This document shows positions 16,907 to 26,500 of a stretch of DNA of 64,000 nucleotides, in pieces. The notes under the pieces were generated by a model, which was given only the letters and a program-made list of their open reading frames with translations, did not search any database and was not told the origin of the DNA. The DNA is taken from positions 62,001 through 126,000 of the forward strand of contig CAVXXJ010000009.1 in the NCBI GenBank assembly GCA_963765705.1. The letters are read 5' to 3'. The stretch is from Gaiellasilicea sp963765705 (GTDB lineage: Bacteria; Actinomycetota; Thermoleophilia; Gaiellales; Gaiellaceae). Positions within the stretch are counted from its first letter, which is position 1. Each line of letters starts with the position of its first letter. The translations under genes were made by a program, and so were the position numbers.

Positions 16907-18735
16907 GGCGGGCTCAGCCGCTCGAGCCGGCGGATCCCGGCGTCGACGTTCTTCTCCGCCGCCTCGACTCTGGGAGCCGCCCGGGCATACCCCGCCTCGT
17001 CACCCGCGCGCGCCGCGCGCGCCAGCGTGGCATAGCGGCGCGAGGCCAGGCGCAGCGCCGCCTCGAGTGCGAGGTGGGACGGCTTCGCGAAGGGCGAGTA
17101 CGCAGTGCCGTGCACGCGCGCGGCGGAGGTCGCGTAGGCGGCGGCGAGGCCGGTGGCCGCGCGCGACTGCTCCGGACGGGTCCGGGCGCCGGCGAGCTGG
17201 CGGCGGAGCGCCAGCCGTTCACCGTCGAGTCGCGCGAGCACAGACGAGAGTGCGTCGCCGTAGGCGCTGCCCGGCGCGACCGGGAGAGCCCGGAGCCCGT
17301 TCAGCCGCAGCGTCGCCGCCACCGACTCGCAGTCCGCCGGCTCCGTTCCCGACGCCAGCACCCGCGGCGTCAGGCAGGCGACTGTGGCGGCGCCCCGCGG
17401 CGTCGGCACGAGCAGGAGATCGAGCCGCGAAGGCACGTTCGTGGCCGGCAGCGCCTCGTACCGCAACCCGGTGTAGGGCCCCACGCGCACTCGGCGCACG
17501 CTGACGCTGCCACGCAGGCCGAGAGCGAGGTCGCGCGGCAGGAGGCCGACTCCCTGGGCCTTGGGTGCGAGCCCGACGACGATGGTTCCAGGACGGTCGT
17601 CTTTCAGGGAGCGCAGCGCGACGGGGCCTTCGAGCTCGAGTCCGGGGATCTTGTCCGGTGGTCCGCCGGCGCTCGTCCACTCTCGCTCGTCGAAGCGGAC
17701 CGAGACGGGACCCTGGACGAGACCGGTCGGGCCGCTCGCGTCGCTCTTCGAGAGCCGGCCGAGGCCGAAGCCGAGTGCCGCCAGCGCCAGCGCGACGGCT
17801 GTTCCGATCGCGAGCAACCGCCACGGGATCCTGCGCTCCGGCGTCACCTGCACGGAGGGCGCGCGCCGAAGGAGCGAAGGATCGGAGATCGTCTCCGAGA
17901 AGCGGCGGTGACCGCTTCCGTTCGCGGTCGCGGCGAGTGCGCGCCGTGCGTCGGTGACGAGCTCCGAGGCCGTGCGGTAGCGATCTTCCGGCTGCTTCGC
18001 GAGCCCGCGCGCGACCACGTCGTCGAGCTCTGCCGGCAGCTCGGGGCGGCGCTCACTGATCAGCGGCGGCGGCTCGTTCACGTGCGCGTACAGGATCGCC
18101 GCCTCGGTCTCGTGCGGGAAAGGCACTGCCCCGGTCAGGACTTCGACGAGCACGGCCGTCAGCGCGTAGATGTCGCCCGCGGGGCCGACCGTCTCGCCCC
18201 GCACCTGCTCCGGAGGTGTGTAGTCGAGCGAGCCGAGGTACCCCGACTGCGTCGTCCGGTGCTCGCCCGGCCCGCGGGTGAGCCCGAAGTCGGAGAGATA
18301 GGCCCGAGCGCCCTCGACGAGGATGTTCTGCGGCTTCACGTCGCGGTGGACGAGCCCGGCTGCATGGGCGACGTCGAGCGCGTCGGCCACCTGGGCGAGC
18401 AACCCGAGCGCACGCGCCGGCTCGATGCCGTCCTCGGCAAGGCCCCGGAGGTCGGTGCCCCGCACGAGCTTCATCGCGATGAACATCCCTTCGGGGCTCT
18501 CGCCGGCCTCGTAGACCGGAACGATGTTCGGATGCTCGAGCGCCGCCTGGAGCATCGCCTCCCGGCGGAAGCGGTCGCGGAAGACGGCGTCCTCGCCGAA
18601 ACTCGGCGCGAGCACCTTGAGCGCGACGACCCGGCCGAGCGAGAGCTGCGTTGCCTCGTAGACCGTGCCCATCCCGCCCGAGCCGAGCCGGCGCTCGGTG
18701 CGGTAGCCCGCGATCGTGACTCCGCTGTCGATCAC
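16903..18735 (-). CDS. Membrane-anchored Ser/Thr protein kinase (PknB-like)
   Basis: 610 residues. The cytoplasmic Hanks-type kinase domain (about 1-270) has the glycine loop LGSGGMGTVYEA, Lys40 in VALKVL, catalytic loop HRDVKPQN (Asp132), DFG at 149-151 and APE-like PPEQVRGE. A linker leads to one transmembrane helix (LLAIGTAVALALAALGFGLG) and an external region of about 240 residues that is not obviously PASTA. GTG 18735 overlaps the stop of the beta-helix gene. The neighbouring EssC-like ATPase carries an FHA domain, the usual reader of this kinase class. The stop shares a CTAG with the convergent metalloprotease gene. Confidence 0.9.
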   Translation of the reverse strand: MIDSGVTIAGYRTERRLGSGGMGTVYEATQLSLGRVVALKVLAPSFGEDAVFRDRFRREAMLQAALEHPNIVPVYEAGESPEGMFIAMKLVRGTDLRGLAEDGIEPARALGLLAQVADALDVAHAAGLVHRDVKPQNILVEGARAYLSDFGLTRGPGEHRTTQSGYLGSLDYTPPEQVRGETVGPAGDIYALTAVLVEVLTGAVPFPHETEAAILYAHVNEPPPLISERRPELPAELDDVVARGLAKQPEDRYRTASELVTDARRALAATANGSGHRRFSETISDPSLLRRAPSVQVTPERRIPWRLLAIGTAVALALAALGFGLGRLSKSDASGPTGLVQGPVSVRFDEREWTSAGGPPDKIPGLELEGPVALRSLKDDRPGTIVVGLAPKAQGVGLLPRDLALGLRGSVSVRRVRVGPYTGLRYEALPATNVPSRLDLLLVPTPRGAATVACLTPRVLASGTEPADCESVAATLRLNGLRALPVAPGSAYGDALSSVLARLDGERLALRRQLAGARTRPEQSRAATGLAAAYATSAARVHGTAYSPFAKPSHLALEAALRLASRRYATLARAARAGDEAGYARAAPRVEAAEKNVDAGIRRLERLSPP

Positions 18736-20012
18736 GACGTACGACCGTGGACGACCTTGACGCCGCGCGGCAGGCCCGTGACGACGACGCGGGCGACATG
18801 CCCGATCCAGCCGCCTCGGGTCGCGCGCACCTCGACGGTCGCGCCGCGTGCGAGCCACGCGCCGCGTAGGACCGGAAGGGCGAGAGTCGACGAGGATGCC
18901 CGACCGGTCCACCTGGTGCCGCAACGGCTCGTGCACCGGAGCGAGAGGTGCGTCCCGCGCGTCAGCCCGGTCAGCGTCAGGCGGACGATCTGCACCCGGT
19001 CGGGCAGCGCCCGGAGCCGGTAGCCGACCCGGAAGGCGGGTAGCACGGAGCGCGAGATCCGGACGATCCTCGGATGCATCGAGAGGCATGGCCCGGTGCG
19101 CATGCCGAAGTCGTGGGGCCGGTTCCGGAAGCGTGGGCTCGCCTTGATGTTTCCCACGAGGCGGAAGCCCCCACCCGACGAGTTGCCTCCAAAGCCGTTC
19201 CAGAGGCAGTTGGAGGCGACGACGTTGCCCTTTCCGGTGCGGCCGCTCCAGGCCGCGTGGACGTTCCAGCGGCCGGAGTTGGAGATCACGTTCCGGGTGA
19301 CGACGTTGTAGCTGGAGGCGGTGCGCGGGCCGCCGCCGATGTAGATCCCGGACGTGTTGCCGTCCACGATGTTGCGGGTGACGCGCGACCGCTGGGCGTT
19401 GGGCGCCAGTGCGATCCCGTCACCGAGCGTGTGGTAGACGACGTTGTGCCGGATCTGCGTCCGCAGCGCCGAGGAGACGAGGATTCCGGGGGCGTAGAGG
19501 TTGCGGCGCGAGACCCGCGCGCAGTTGTGGATGCGATTGGCTTCGATCAGGACGTCCCGCGGCCCGTCGAGCAGGATGCACGGCGTGTTCCGGTTGCGGT
19601 AGCCCGGGCCGCTGATGTCGTTCCCGGTGATCCGCGCACGGTCGCCGCGGACGAGGATCGCGGCCTGCCCCGGACCGGAGCCTCGCACGGCGAGCCCGGA
19701 GATCCTCACGTTCGGGACGTGCCGCGCGATCGTGATCTGGCCGACGAGGTTGGCGCGCCCGCCGACCGAGCGGAGCGTCACCGGTCGCCGGATCGTGACC
19801 CGTTCGCGGAACCAGGATCCGCGCCGGAGACAGCCGGTGCCGCCGTTCGGCACCGCCCGGAGGAGGCGGCTGACGCTTCGGAAGGGTGCTGCCGCCGTCC
19901 CGGCTGCTCGGTCGTTTCCGCTCGAGCTCGCCCACCGGTTGCACGCCGACGCGTCGGGCGCCGCACCCAGTGCGGCGATCACGACGAGCACGAGGAGCAC
20001 CCTTCTAGCCAC
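18732..20012 (-). CDS. Secreted right-handed parallel beta-helix protein
   Basis: 426 residues with a signal peptide (MARRVLLVLVVIAALGAAPD) and a Cys soon after cleavage (SACNRW). Residues about 60-290 are beta-helix rungs with repeated N/D-x-I patterns (RITGNDISG, VLIEANRIHN, QIRHNVVYH, VTRNIVDGNTSGIYIGGG, VVTRNVISN). This is the NosD/pectate-lyase-like fold used by polysaccharide-binding or cleaving proteins. No catalytic set can be assigned by eye. The C-terminal part looks like an added beta domain. It is translationally coupled to the kinase downstream (GTGA) and overlapped upstream by the small membrane gene. Confidence 0.8.
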   Translation of the reverse strand: MARRVLLVLVVIAALGAAPDASACNRWASSSGNDRAAGTAAAPFRSVSRLLRAVPNGGTGCLRRGSWFRERVTIRRPVTLRSVGGRANLVGQITIARHVPNVRISGLAVRGSGPGQAAILVRGDRARITGNDISGPGYRNRNTPCILLDGPRDVLIEANRIHNCARVSRRNLYAPGILVSSALRTQIRHNVVYHTLGDGIALAPNAQRSRVTRNIVDGNTSGIYIGGGPRTASSYNVVTRNVISNSGRWNVHAAWSGRTGKGNVVASNCLWNGFGGNSSGGGFRLVGNIKASPRFRNRPHDFGMRTGPCLSMHPRIVRISRSVLPAFRVGYRLRALPDRVQIVRLTLTGLTRGTHLSLRCTSRCGTRWTGRASSSTLALPVLRGAWLARGATVEVRATRGGWIGHVARVVVTGLPRGVKVVHGRTS

Positions 20013-20349
20013 TGCCGACGATCACCACCGGGGTCCGAGCTTTGGCCGGCCGCGCCCTGGCGGGCGTTGCCTTGGCGGGCGTTGGACGCTTCCTCGCCGG
20101 CGGCGCAGGCTTCGCCACGCGCTGGGCGAGTGCCGGGAGGGGCGCAGCGTCTGCCAGATGCGGGAGGTGCAGGCGCGCGGAGCCGGCGCTCGCGGGGCGC
20201 AGCTCCGGCTCAGCCGGCCCCGGCGCCGCGGTGATCCGCCCCGCCGCGAACGCGAGCAGAAGGAGGAGCAGCGCGGCTGCCGCCGCGACGCGGACGTCCT
20301 TTCTGGCGTGCAGCGGCGTGCGTCCTTCCTGCTGCCCGATCACCCCCAT
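20005..20349 (-). CDS. Small membrane protein with Pro/Ala/Lys-rich tail
   Basis: 114 residues from ATG 20349. A short N-terminus is followed by one hydrophobic segment (VAAAAALLLLLLAFAAGRI) and a low-complexity external tail rich in Pro, Ala, Lys and Arg (KPAPPARKRPTPAKATPARA). It heads the minus-strand operon small protein-beta-helix-kinase, overlapping the next gene by 8 bases, and is divergent from the WXG100 gene. No family recognised. Longer in-frame starts exist up to 20475 but have no hydrophobic or family support. Confidence 0.55.
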   Translation of the reverse strand: MGVIGQQEGRTPLHARKDVRVAAAAALLLLLLAFAAGRITAAPGPAEPELRPASAGSARLHLPHLADAAPLPALAQRVAKPAPPARKRPTPAKATPARARPAKARTPVVIVGSG

Positions 20350-20465
20350 GAGACGAGGGTTGCCGCGATCGAAGGACCCGAAACGGGCTCTGGACCTTTG
20401 CACGTTAGAACTGGGAAAGATTGGGGAACGGTCCCGGGCATATCCGACCCGGAGAAGGAGGCACC

Positions 20466-20729
20466 GTGTCCACAATTGGCGCAGAGATGGGCCAGCTGCA
20501 ACAGCTCGGACAGTCGTTCACACGCGAGAGCCAGACGGTTGCTCAGTTGACCGCGGCGATCAGCGGCCAGGTCAACAGCACGTGGTGGAAGGGTGGCGCC
20601 GCGGATCGCTTCCGCGCGTCCTGGGAGAGCGAGTTTGCGCCCACGTTGCGACGCCTCGAGGCGGCGCTCCAGCAGGCGAGCGGCGAAGTCAGCCGGCGCC
20701 ACGACGCCCTCCATCAGGCAGGTTCCTAG
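20466..20729 (+). CDS. WXG100-family protein (ESX/type VII substrate-like)
   Basis: 87 residues, the size of EsxA-type proteins. It is almost entirely helical, with a helix-turn-helix centred on TWWKGGAADRF, where W-x-G is the family hallmark. GTG 20466 follows a strong Shine-Dalgarno sequence (AAGGAGG, 5 bp). WXG100 proteins are small helical hairpins exported as dimers by FtsK-like ATPases of type VII systems. A second WXG-like gene, a large WXG-associated protein and an EssC-like ATPase follow within 7 kb, supporting this role. The C-terminal YxxxD/E export motif is not evident. Confidence 0.85.
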   Translation: MSTIGAEMGQLQQLGQSFTRESQTVAQLTAAISGQVNSTWWKGGAADRFRASWESEFAPTLRRLEAALQQASGEVSRRHDALHQAGS

Positions 20730-20758
20730 CGGTCTCGCCGGGAACGTAAGGCGGTCGC

Positions 20759-21097
20759 GTGCCGGGCCCCGTGTGGCTTCCGGAAGTCGTAGGCGATCCC
20801 GCCGGGATGCGGGCACTCGCCTCGACGCTGCGTTCGACCGCGACCCGGATCGCGAACGTCGACTCGTCGATCTCGAGCGCAGTCTCTGCGATGACCTTCG
20901 AGGGGCCAGCCGGGAATCGCTTCCGCGATCGCGCCCGTGGCATCGGCCGGGTCGCGAGTAACGCGGCGACGACCTTCGAAGGCGTCGCCGCGGCGCTCGA
21001 ACGTTCCGCCACGGGCGTCGAGCAGGCTCAGGCCGACCGGCTGCGCCGGCTGGAGCAGATGCGGGACGAGCTCGAACGGGCACGGGCGGCGCGGTGA
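20759..21097 (+). CDS. WXG100-like protein with F-x-G in place of W-x-G
   Basis: 112 residues of two amphipathic helices joined at MTFEGPAGNRFRDRARG, the position where WXG100 proteins have W-x-G. The second helix ends in a charged tail (RLRRLEQMRDELERARAAR). GTG 20759 lies 29 bp after the first WXG100 stop, and its TGA overlaps the GTG of the next gene. The two WXG genes could form a heterodimer like EsxA/EsxB; that is inference from adjacency. Confidence 0.7.
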   Translation: MPGPVWLPEVVGDPAGMRALASTLRSTATRIANVDSSISSAVSAMTFEGPAGNRFRDRARGIGRVASNAATTFEGVAAALERSATGVEQAQADRLRRLEQMRDELERARAAR

Positions 21098-23113
21098 CCC
21101 GCGTTCTGATCGATCCGGTCGAGCTCCGCCGCTGTGGGGCGCGAATCAAGGACGGCGCCACCGAGCTCGAGATGGCTTCGAGCGGGCTCACGTGTGTGTC
21201 GCTGCCCGAGATGCCTGCGGCGATGGTAGGGGAGGTCTCGTCCGCGATCCAGTCGGTCCGTTCGTCGATCGCAGGCGAGCTCTCCGGGATCCGCGAGGCG
21301 GCGGTCGAGCTGACGCGCCGCGCGCTCTGGGCCGAGATCGCCGACAAGCTCGCGTCCGGTACGGATCTCTCGGACAGTCAGCTGCGTGAGTTCAACGCCT
21401 GGCTGATGGACGGGTCGATGCTCCGCTACGCGAATTCCTACCAGGCCGGGCTCGCCGGCGACTTCGTCGGCGCCGCCTACCGGGACACGTTCAGGAACCC
21501 CGAGGATCTGATCGAGCTGGCGCAGATCCTTCGCGGCTCGCAGCAGAACTCGGCCGGCGAGGCGCTGGAGGCGTTCTCCGCAAGCTTCGTCGAGAGCTTC
21601 GGCGCCGACAACATGTCGGCCGTCCCGCGGGTGATCCAGGCCATGGAGTGGTCGCACGTGATCAACAACAGCTTCTCGATCCAGGATCAGCGGGTGCTCA
21701 CCGACGTGGCCCGCGCCTTCGAGGGCAAGGAGCTCGAACAAGATCCGGTCGAGGATCTGCTGGCGCCGTTCTCGCTCGCCCTCGCGAATGCCACCTACAG
21801 CGGCCGGCTCTCACGGACGACCGAGGAGGCGATCGCGCGCGACGACGACACGTGGGCAACGGCGCAGCTCCTGCACACGGGCCGCTTCGGCACCCGCTTC
21901 CTGCTCGACTGCTTCGACAAGGGCGTCGTCGAGAAGATCTCCGAGGACTCCCGCTACAGGATGGCCGGCCTCGAGCCGCCTCCCGGCGATGCCTACACAC
22001 TCGGCCGGTTCTGGGAGGACGGCGACCACGAGGGTCTCTCGTACGACACGAAGGCACTCGTCCTCGACGCGCTGGCACGGAATCCGGACGCTGCCCGTGC
22101 CGCCCTGACGACCGACCTGAGCGGCGTCAAGGCCTGGGACATCTTCGGGCAGGAGCACGACGTGACGAATCCGATCCGGCTGCTCTTCGACTATGGCGAG
22201 TTCGACGACGACGGATCGGCCTTCGGACGGGCGTACGAGGCCGCCGGCGACGCGCTCCGCGCCGACCCCGGCGACGACGCCGCCATCGACCGCGCGAACC
22301 GCCTGACGCTCGACGTCGTCGACCGCGTCCTCAACGGGGAGAACAGCCTCGACGGCGTCACGGACTCGCTCGCGCGCGACCTCGCCGACCATCACGTGGA
22401 CGCGCTGCACATCAGCGCGCTGGCAAACCAGCCGTCGGACGCCGACGGCGGCGGCGCGGGCTTCCTCGACCCGGCGAAAGATCACCGGATCCACCTCTCG
22501 CGCCAGGAGGTCGTGGATCTCCTTTCGGAGATCACGAGCCGCGAGGAGGCCGGACGGGAGCTCCTCGAGAGCGCCTCGCGCTACCAGGCCGACACGATCC
22601 TCGCCGGCACGAAGGATGCGCCGGCCATGAGTGGCGACTACACCTGGGCGGCGAGCGCCGGGGCGTTCAACGACCTGCTCATGGAGGCAGGAGACGTCAA
22701 CCGGCTCGACGACTTCAAGGATGCCGAGGCGCAGCAGAAGATGGTCGTCGGCTTCATCAACGACGTGGCCTCCCTCGTCCGCGTTCACCCGGCCGTCGGG
22801 AATCGGCATCGACCATGCCATCGACGCGGCCACGTCGGGCCTCGGGCCCTCCGAGGAGGAGCTCGTCCGCGACAACAACCGGGCGCATGCGCTGATCGAG
22901 AACGGTCTTGCGGCGTCGATCGTCCAGGGATACGCCGAGAACGGCCACATCGACCTGAGCCGTGCGGAGTATCTCGATCTCGTCGAGGACGGCCGCCTGA
23001 TCGGTTACAACTCGCTCGAAGGGATTCCTCGCGCGAGGTTCGAGGAGTGGATGGCCAGCGACCCCGAGGTGAACAGGATCGTGCACGAGGCACTCCAGGA
23101 AGCGAGCCGGTGA
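21094..23113 (+). CDS. Large WXG-associated protein, candidate type VII effector (frame broken near 22801)
   Basis: Inferred length is 672 residues. The N-terminal ~95 residues are helical and begin like the adjacent WXG proteins (MTRVLIDPVELRRCGARIKD). The remainder is a mostly alpha-helical protein with no recognised enzymatic motif. The frame shifts at GGGaATC (about 22801); removing one base joins ...VRVHPAVG to IGIDHAIDAATSGLG. The C-terminal ~75 residues resemble the mature part of the lipoprotein encoded next (shared RARF(E/D)EW core). GTG 21094 overlaps the stop of the preceding gene. Effector status is inferred from locus order; a structural or scaffold role is possible. Confidence 0.65.
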
Positions 23114-23126
23114 GCAAGGCCGATCC

Positions 23127-23498
23127 GTGAGGCCGCCGCTGAGCGCGCTCGCGGCGGCGCTCGTGTTGCTCGGCTCGGGAGGGTGCGGCGGCGGAGACGG
23201 AGAGCCGAGCACCCAGTGCAAGGCCGAGACCGAGAACGCAGCCCGCGCGGCGGTCGTCGCGGCCGCCTACGAGGAGGGCAGGATCGGCACGCAGGCCGAG
23301 GTGGACGCTTCCTTCCCCGGTGACGAGAGCCTTTTCGACGAGGACGGGAACATGCTGCTCTACGAGGACATCTCGGGCCTGACGCGGGCTCGGTTCGACG
23401 AGTGGGTCACGAGTGGCGGCTACATCCGGGGCGAGGTTCAGCGTGACATGCTGGCGGCCCAGGAGCAGGTCCGGGAGGACGGCTGGCCCGACTGCTAG
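23127..23498 (+). CDS. Lipoprotein paralogous to the C-terminus of the preceding large protein
   Basis: 123 residues starting at GTG 23127. Hydrophobic signal LSALAAALVLLGSGGC suggests lipidation at Cys20, although the lipobox is weak. The mature part (DEDGNMLLYEDISGLTRARF then DEW) aligns with the C-terminus of the upstream protein (VEDGRLIGYNSLEGIPRARF then EEW). It lies 13 bp after that gene and is convergent with the EssC-like gene. A membrane-anchored partner, decoy or immunity-type protein is plausible but unproven. Confidence 0.65.
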   Translation: MRPPLSALAAALVLLGSGGCGGGDGEPSTQCKAETENAARAAVVAAAYEEGRIGTQAEVDASFPGDESLFDEDGNMLLYEDISGLTRARFDEWVTSGGYIRGEVQRDMLAAQEQVREDGWPDC

Positions 23499-23507
23499 CC
23501 GGCTAGC
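23494..23507. repeat. 14-bp perfect palindrome holding both convergent stop codons
   Basis: GCTAGCCGGCTAGC contains the TAG of the lipoprotein gene (23496-23498) and, on the other strand, the TAG of the EssC-like gene (23503-23505). With no spacer it is unlikely to be a strong hairpin terminator. Confidence 0.7.
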
Positions 23508-26500
23508 TGGCGACCTGGACGAGCCCGACCGAGCCGCGCTCGACGAGGTAGCCGCGGCCGGGCGGGAAGACCGGGCTCGAGCGGCGCGGCAGCCGCGTGC
23601 CCAGGATGTCTCCATCCACGTCGAGGTCGGGCGCGAGGAGGAGGCCGTGCTCCTCCTTGCGCAGCTCTCGAAGCCAGCCGGAGAAGGCGCGCTGGGCCGC
23701 TTGCCGCTCGGCGGCGGCGAGCACGCGGACCGGGACGTCCCGGCCGCGGCGCACCACCGTCTCGAGCGGAGCTGCCCCGAGCGTCTCGGCCAGCTCCTCG
23801 GCATCGTCGATCACGACGAGGATCGGCCGCTCCGGTGTCTGCTCGGCGAGCGCCTGCAGCCGGAGAGCGGCGTCGTCGCACGCTGCCGGCCCCTCGGAGA
23901 CCGAGGCCCAGCCCTCCAGATCGGTCAGCGGCGTTCGGCGCGGCGCCAGCAGGTGCAGCTCCAGCTCGGGCGTCGACTCTCGTAGGGCCAGGACGATCGT
24001 TGCGAGGGCGGTCGACCGGCCGCCGCGGTAGGGGCCGGTGACGAGGAAGTGGCGGTCGGCGAGGTCGAGCACGATCGGCTCGAGATCGGCGTCCCCGAGC
24101 CCGAGGGCTGCGCTCCACCGCGCCGGGGCCGCGTCGAGCTCAGCGCGCTCGACCTGCGTCGGGAGCGGCTCGATCGGCGGCACGGCTCCGCTCGCTCGAT
24201 GGTGCCCTGCGAGCGTCTCGACGCGAGCCCCGACGTCGCCGTCCCGGGCGATCTGGAACTCGACGCCGTTGGGGAGGAACCCGCGCCCCGGCGGGAGATG
24301 AACGCCCCGGACCGACTTGAGCGGAACGCCGAGAGCTGCGAACTCGTCCTCGTCGGCCATGCGGAGGACGAGCTTCGCCGGGACGATGCCGGCGAGCGCG
24401 TTCGGCACCGCGCCGCGCCGGTCGGCCGTGATCGCGAAGTGCAGGCCGAGCGGACGGCCGTCGCCCACGAGTCGTGGGAGTGCATCGACGAGCGCGCCGA
24501 GATTGACGCGCTCGAACGTGGAGGCGAACGCCGCGTACCCGTCGAGGAGGACCAGGATCCGCGGCAGCGGCTCCGCGTCCGCAAGCTTCACGTAGTCGGA
24601 GAGCGAGAAGACGCCGGCACGCGCGAGCAGCTGTTTCCGGCGCTCGAGGGTCTTGCGGAGATACGAGAAGAGCCGCTCCGTCCGCTCCTCGTCCTCGCCG
24701 CCGACGATCGAGCCGACGTGCGGCAGGCCGTCGAGCGCCATCAGCCCGCGCGAGGCGAAGTCGAGGCCGTAGACGTGCAGCTCGTCCGGCGGCAGCCGCT
24801 CGGCGAGCGCGAGCACGAGGGTGCGTAGGAACGCCGTCTTGCCGGAGCCGCTCGCGCCGTAGACCAGGACGCTGCCGTCGGCGTCCAGGTCGAGCTCGAG
24901 CGGGCGCTGCAGCTGCCGCTGGGGCTCGTCGATCGTGCCGAGGCCGGACTCGGTGTCCTCGGGCTCGAGCACCGCTGGAAGGGGGTCGAGCCACGGCGAG
25001 GCCGGCGACGCGATCCCGAGGCGCCGTGCCGCCTCGGCGGCTGCGGCCACGATCAGGGTCAACTCGGTCCGACCCGCCTCGGCCTCGGCTGACCGGTTCC
25101 GCTCGGCGGAGGTCTCGCCGAGGGTGAACGGCTCGACCAGGATCGCAGGGCCGCTGCCGGCCTCTTCGTCGACCGGCCTGCCGATGTACCCCGCCTGCAC
25201 CTCCGTCAGCTCCCCGTGCCCGGTGCGGGCGTAGGCGCGGCCCGGGCGTGCGCGGGAGATCCGGGCTGCGTCCGGGACTCCGATCACGTCCGTCGACTCG
25301 GCCGACTCGTTGACGCGGAGCGCGATCCGCAGGTTCGTGTTCGCGCGGATGTTCTCGCTGACGACGCCGCCCGGACGCTGGGTTGCCAGCAGCAGGTGGA
25401 CGCCGAGGCTTCGTCCGCGCTGGGCGACGTCGACGATTCCGTCGACGAAGTCCGGCACCTCTCGGGCCAGGGTCGCGAACTCGTCGATGCAGATCAGCAG
25501 GCTGGGCGGCGCGGTCGCGGGATTGCGCGTCTCGAGGTCTGCGAGATCCTTGGCCCCGGCGTCTCGCAGGACGCGTTCGCGACGCTGGAGCTCCGCGTTC
25601 AGCGAGGCCAGGGCGCGCTGGGTCAGATGCGCGTCGAGGTCGGTCACGAGGCCGACGGTGTGGGGCAGGTCGACGCAGTCCTTGAAGGCCGCGCCGCCCT
25701 TGTAGTCGACGAGCAGGAGCGCGAGCCGGTCGGGCGGGTGTGAGATCGCGAGCGACGCGATCAGCGTCTGGAGCAGCTCGCTCTTGCCGGATCCGGTCAT
25801 GCCCGCCACGAGCCCGTGCGGTCCGTCTGCGCGCAGGTCGATCGAGAACGGCCCGTTCGCGGCCGCCCCGACAATCGCACCGAGGCCGGAGCTACGCGCA
25901 CGCCAGCGTGCTGCGACGCGGTCCGCATCGATCTCGCCCTCACCGAGAAGCTCGAGCAGGGTGACGGAGCTCGGGACTGCTCCGCCGCCGACGCCCGCCT
26001 CGTCGTCCTCCACCGGCGCGAGCGCCAGAGCGAGCTCGCGCGCCCGCTCGGCGGAGAGGCCGTCCGCGGTCACGTCGTCCGTCTCGGCGCCGTCGCGGGC
26101 GTCGACCAGCGTCAGCCTCGCGGACTCCGGCGCGAGCTCGACGATCGCGCCGGTCTCGCCGGGCAGGTGGCGGCGCTCGCGGCCGAGCCAGAGGACGGAG
26201 ATGCCGTGCTCGCCGGCGCCGGCGAGGACCTGGGCGACGAGAGCGCGCTCGGGCGCGACGGCCTCGTCCAGCACGAGCAGCACGTGTGGTCGTCCGCGCC
26301 TGCTCACCGGTCCGAAGGACGACTCCGCCTCCAGTCGTCGTCCCGAGACGATGCCGGCGATCTCCTCGAGCACCGACCGCACGCCGTCGGCGTCGGCGGC
26401 GAGCCGCCCGTCGCCCGCGGGCGAGACATGTGGCAGCCACTTGAGCCAGTCCCAGCCGTCGGCGCGCCCCGGGTCGATCACCGCGGAGATCGCGAGATCG

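Noticed and set aside
16903..17500. PASTA repeats in the kinase external domain
   Set aside because: The external region lacks the regular ~65-residue PASTA pattern; it looks like a different sensor domain.
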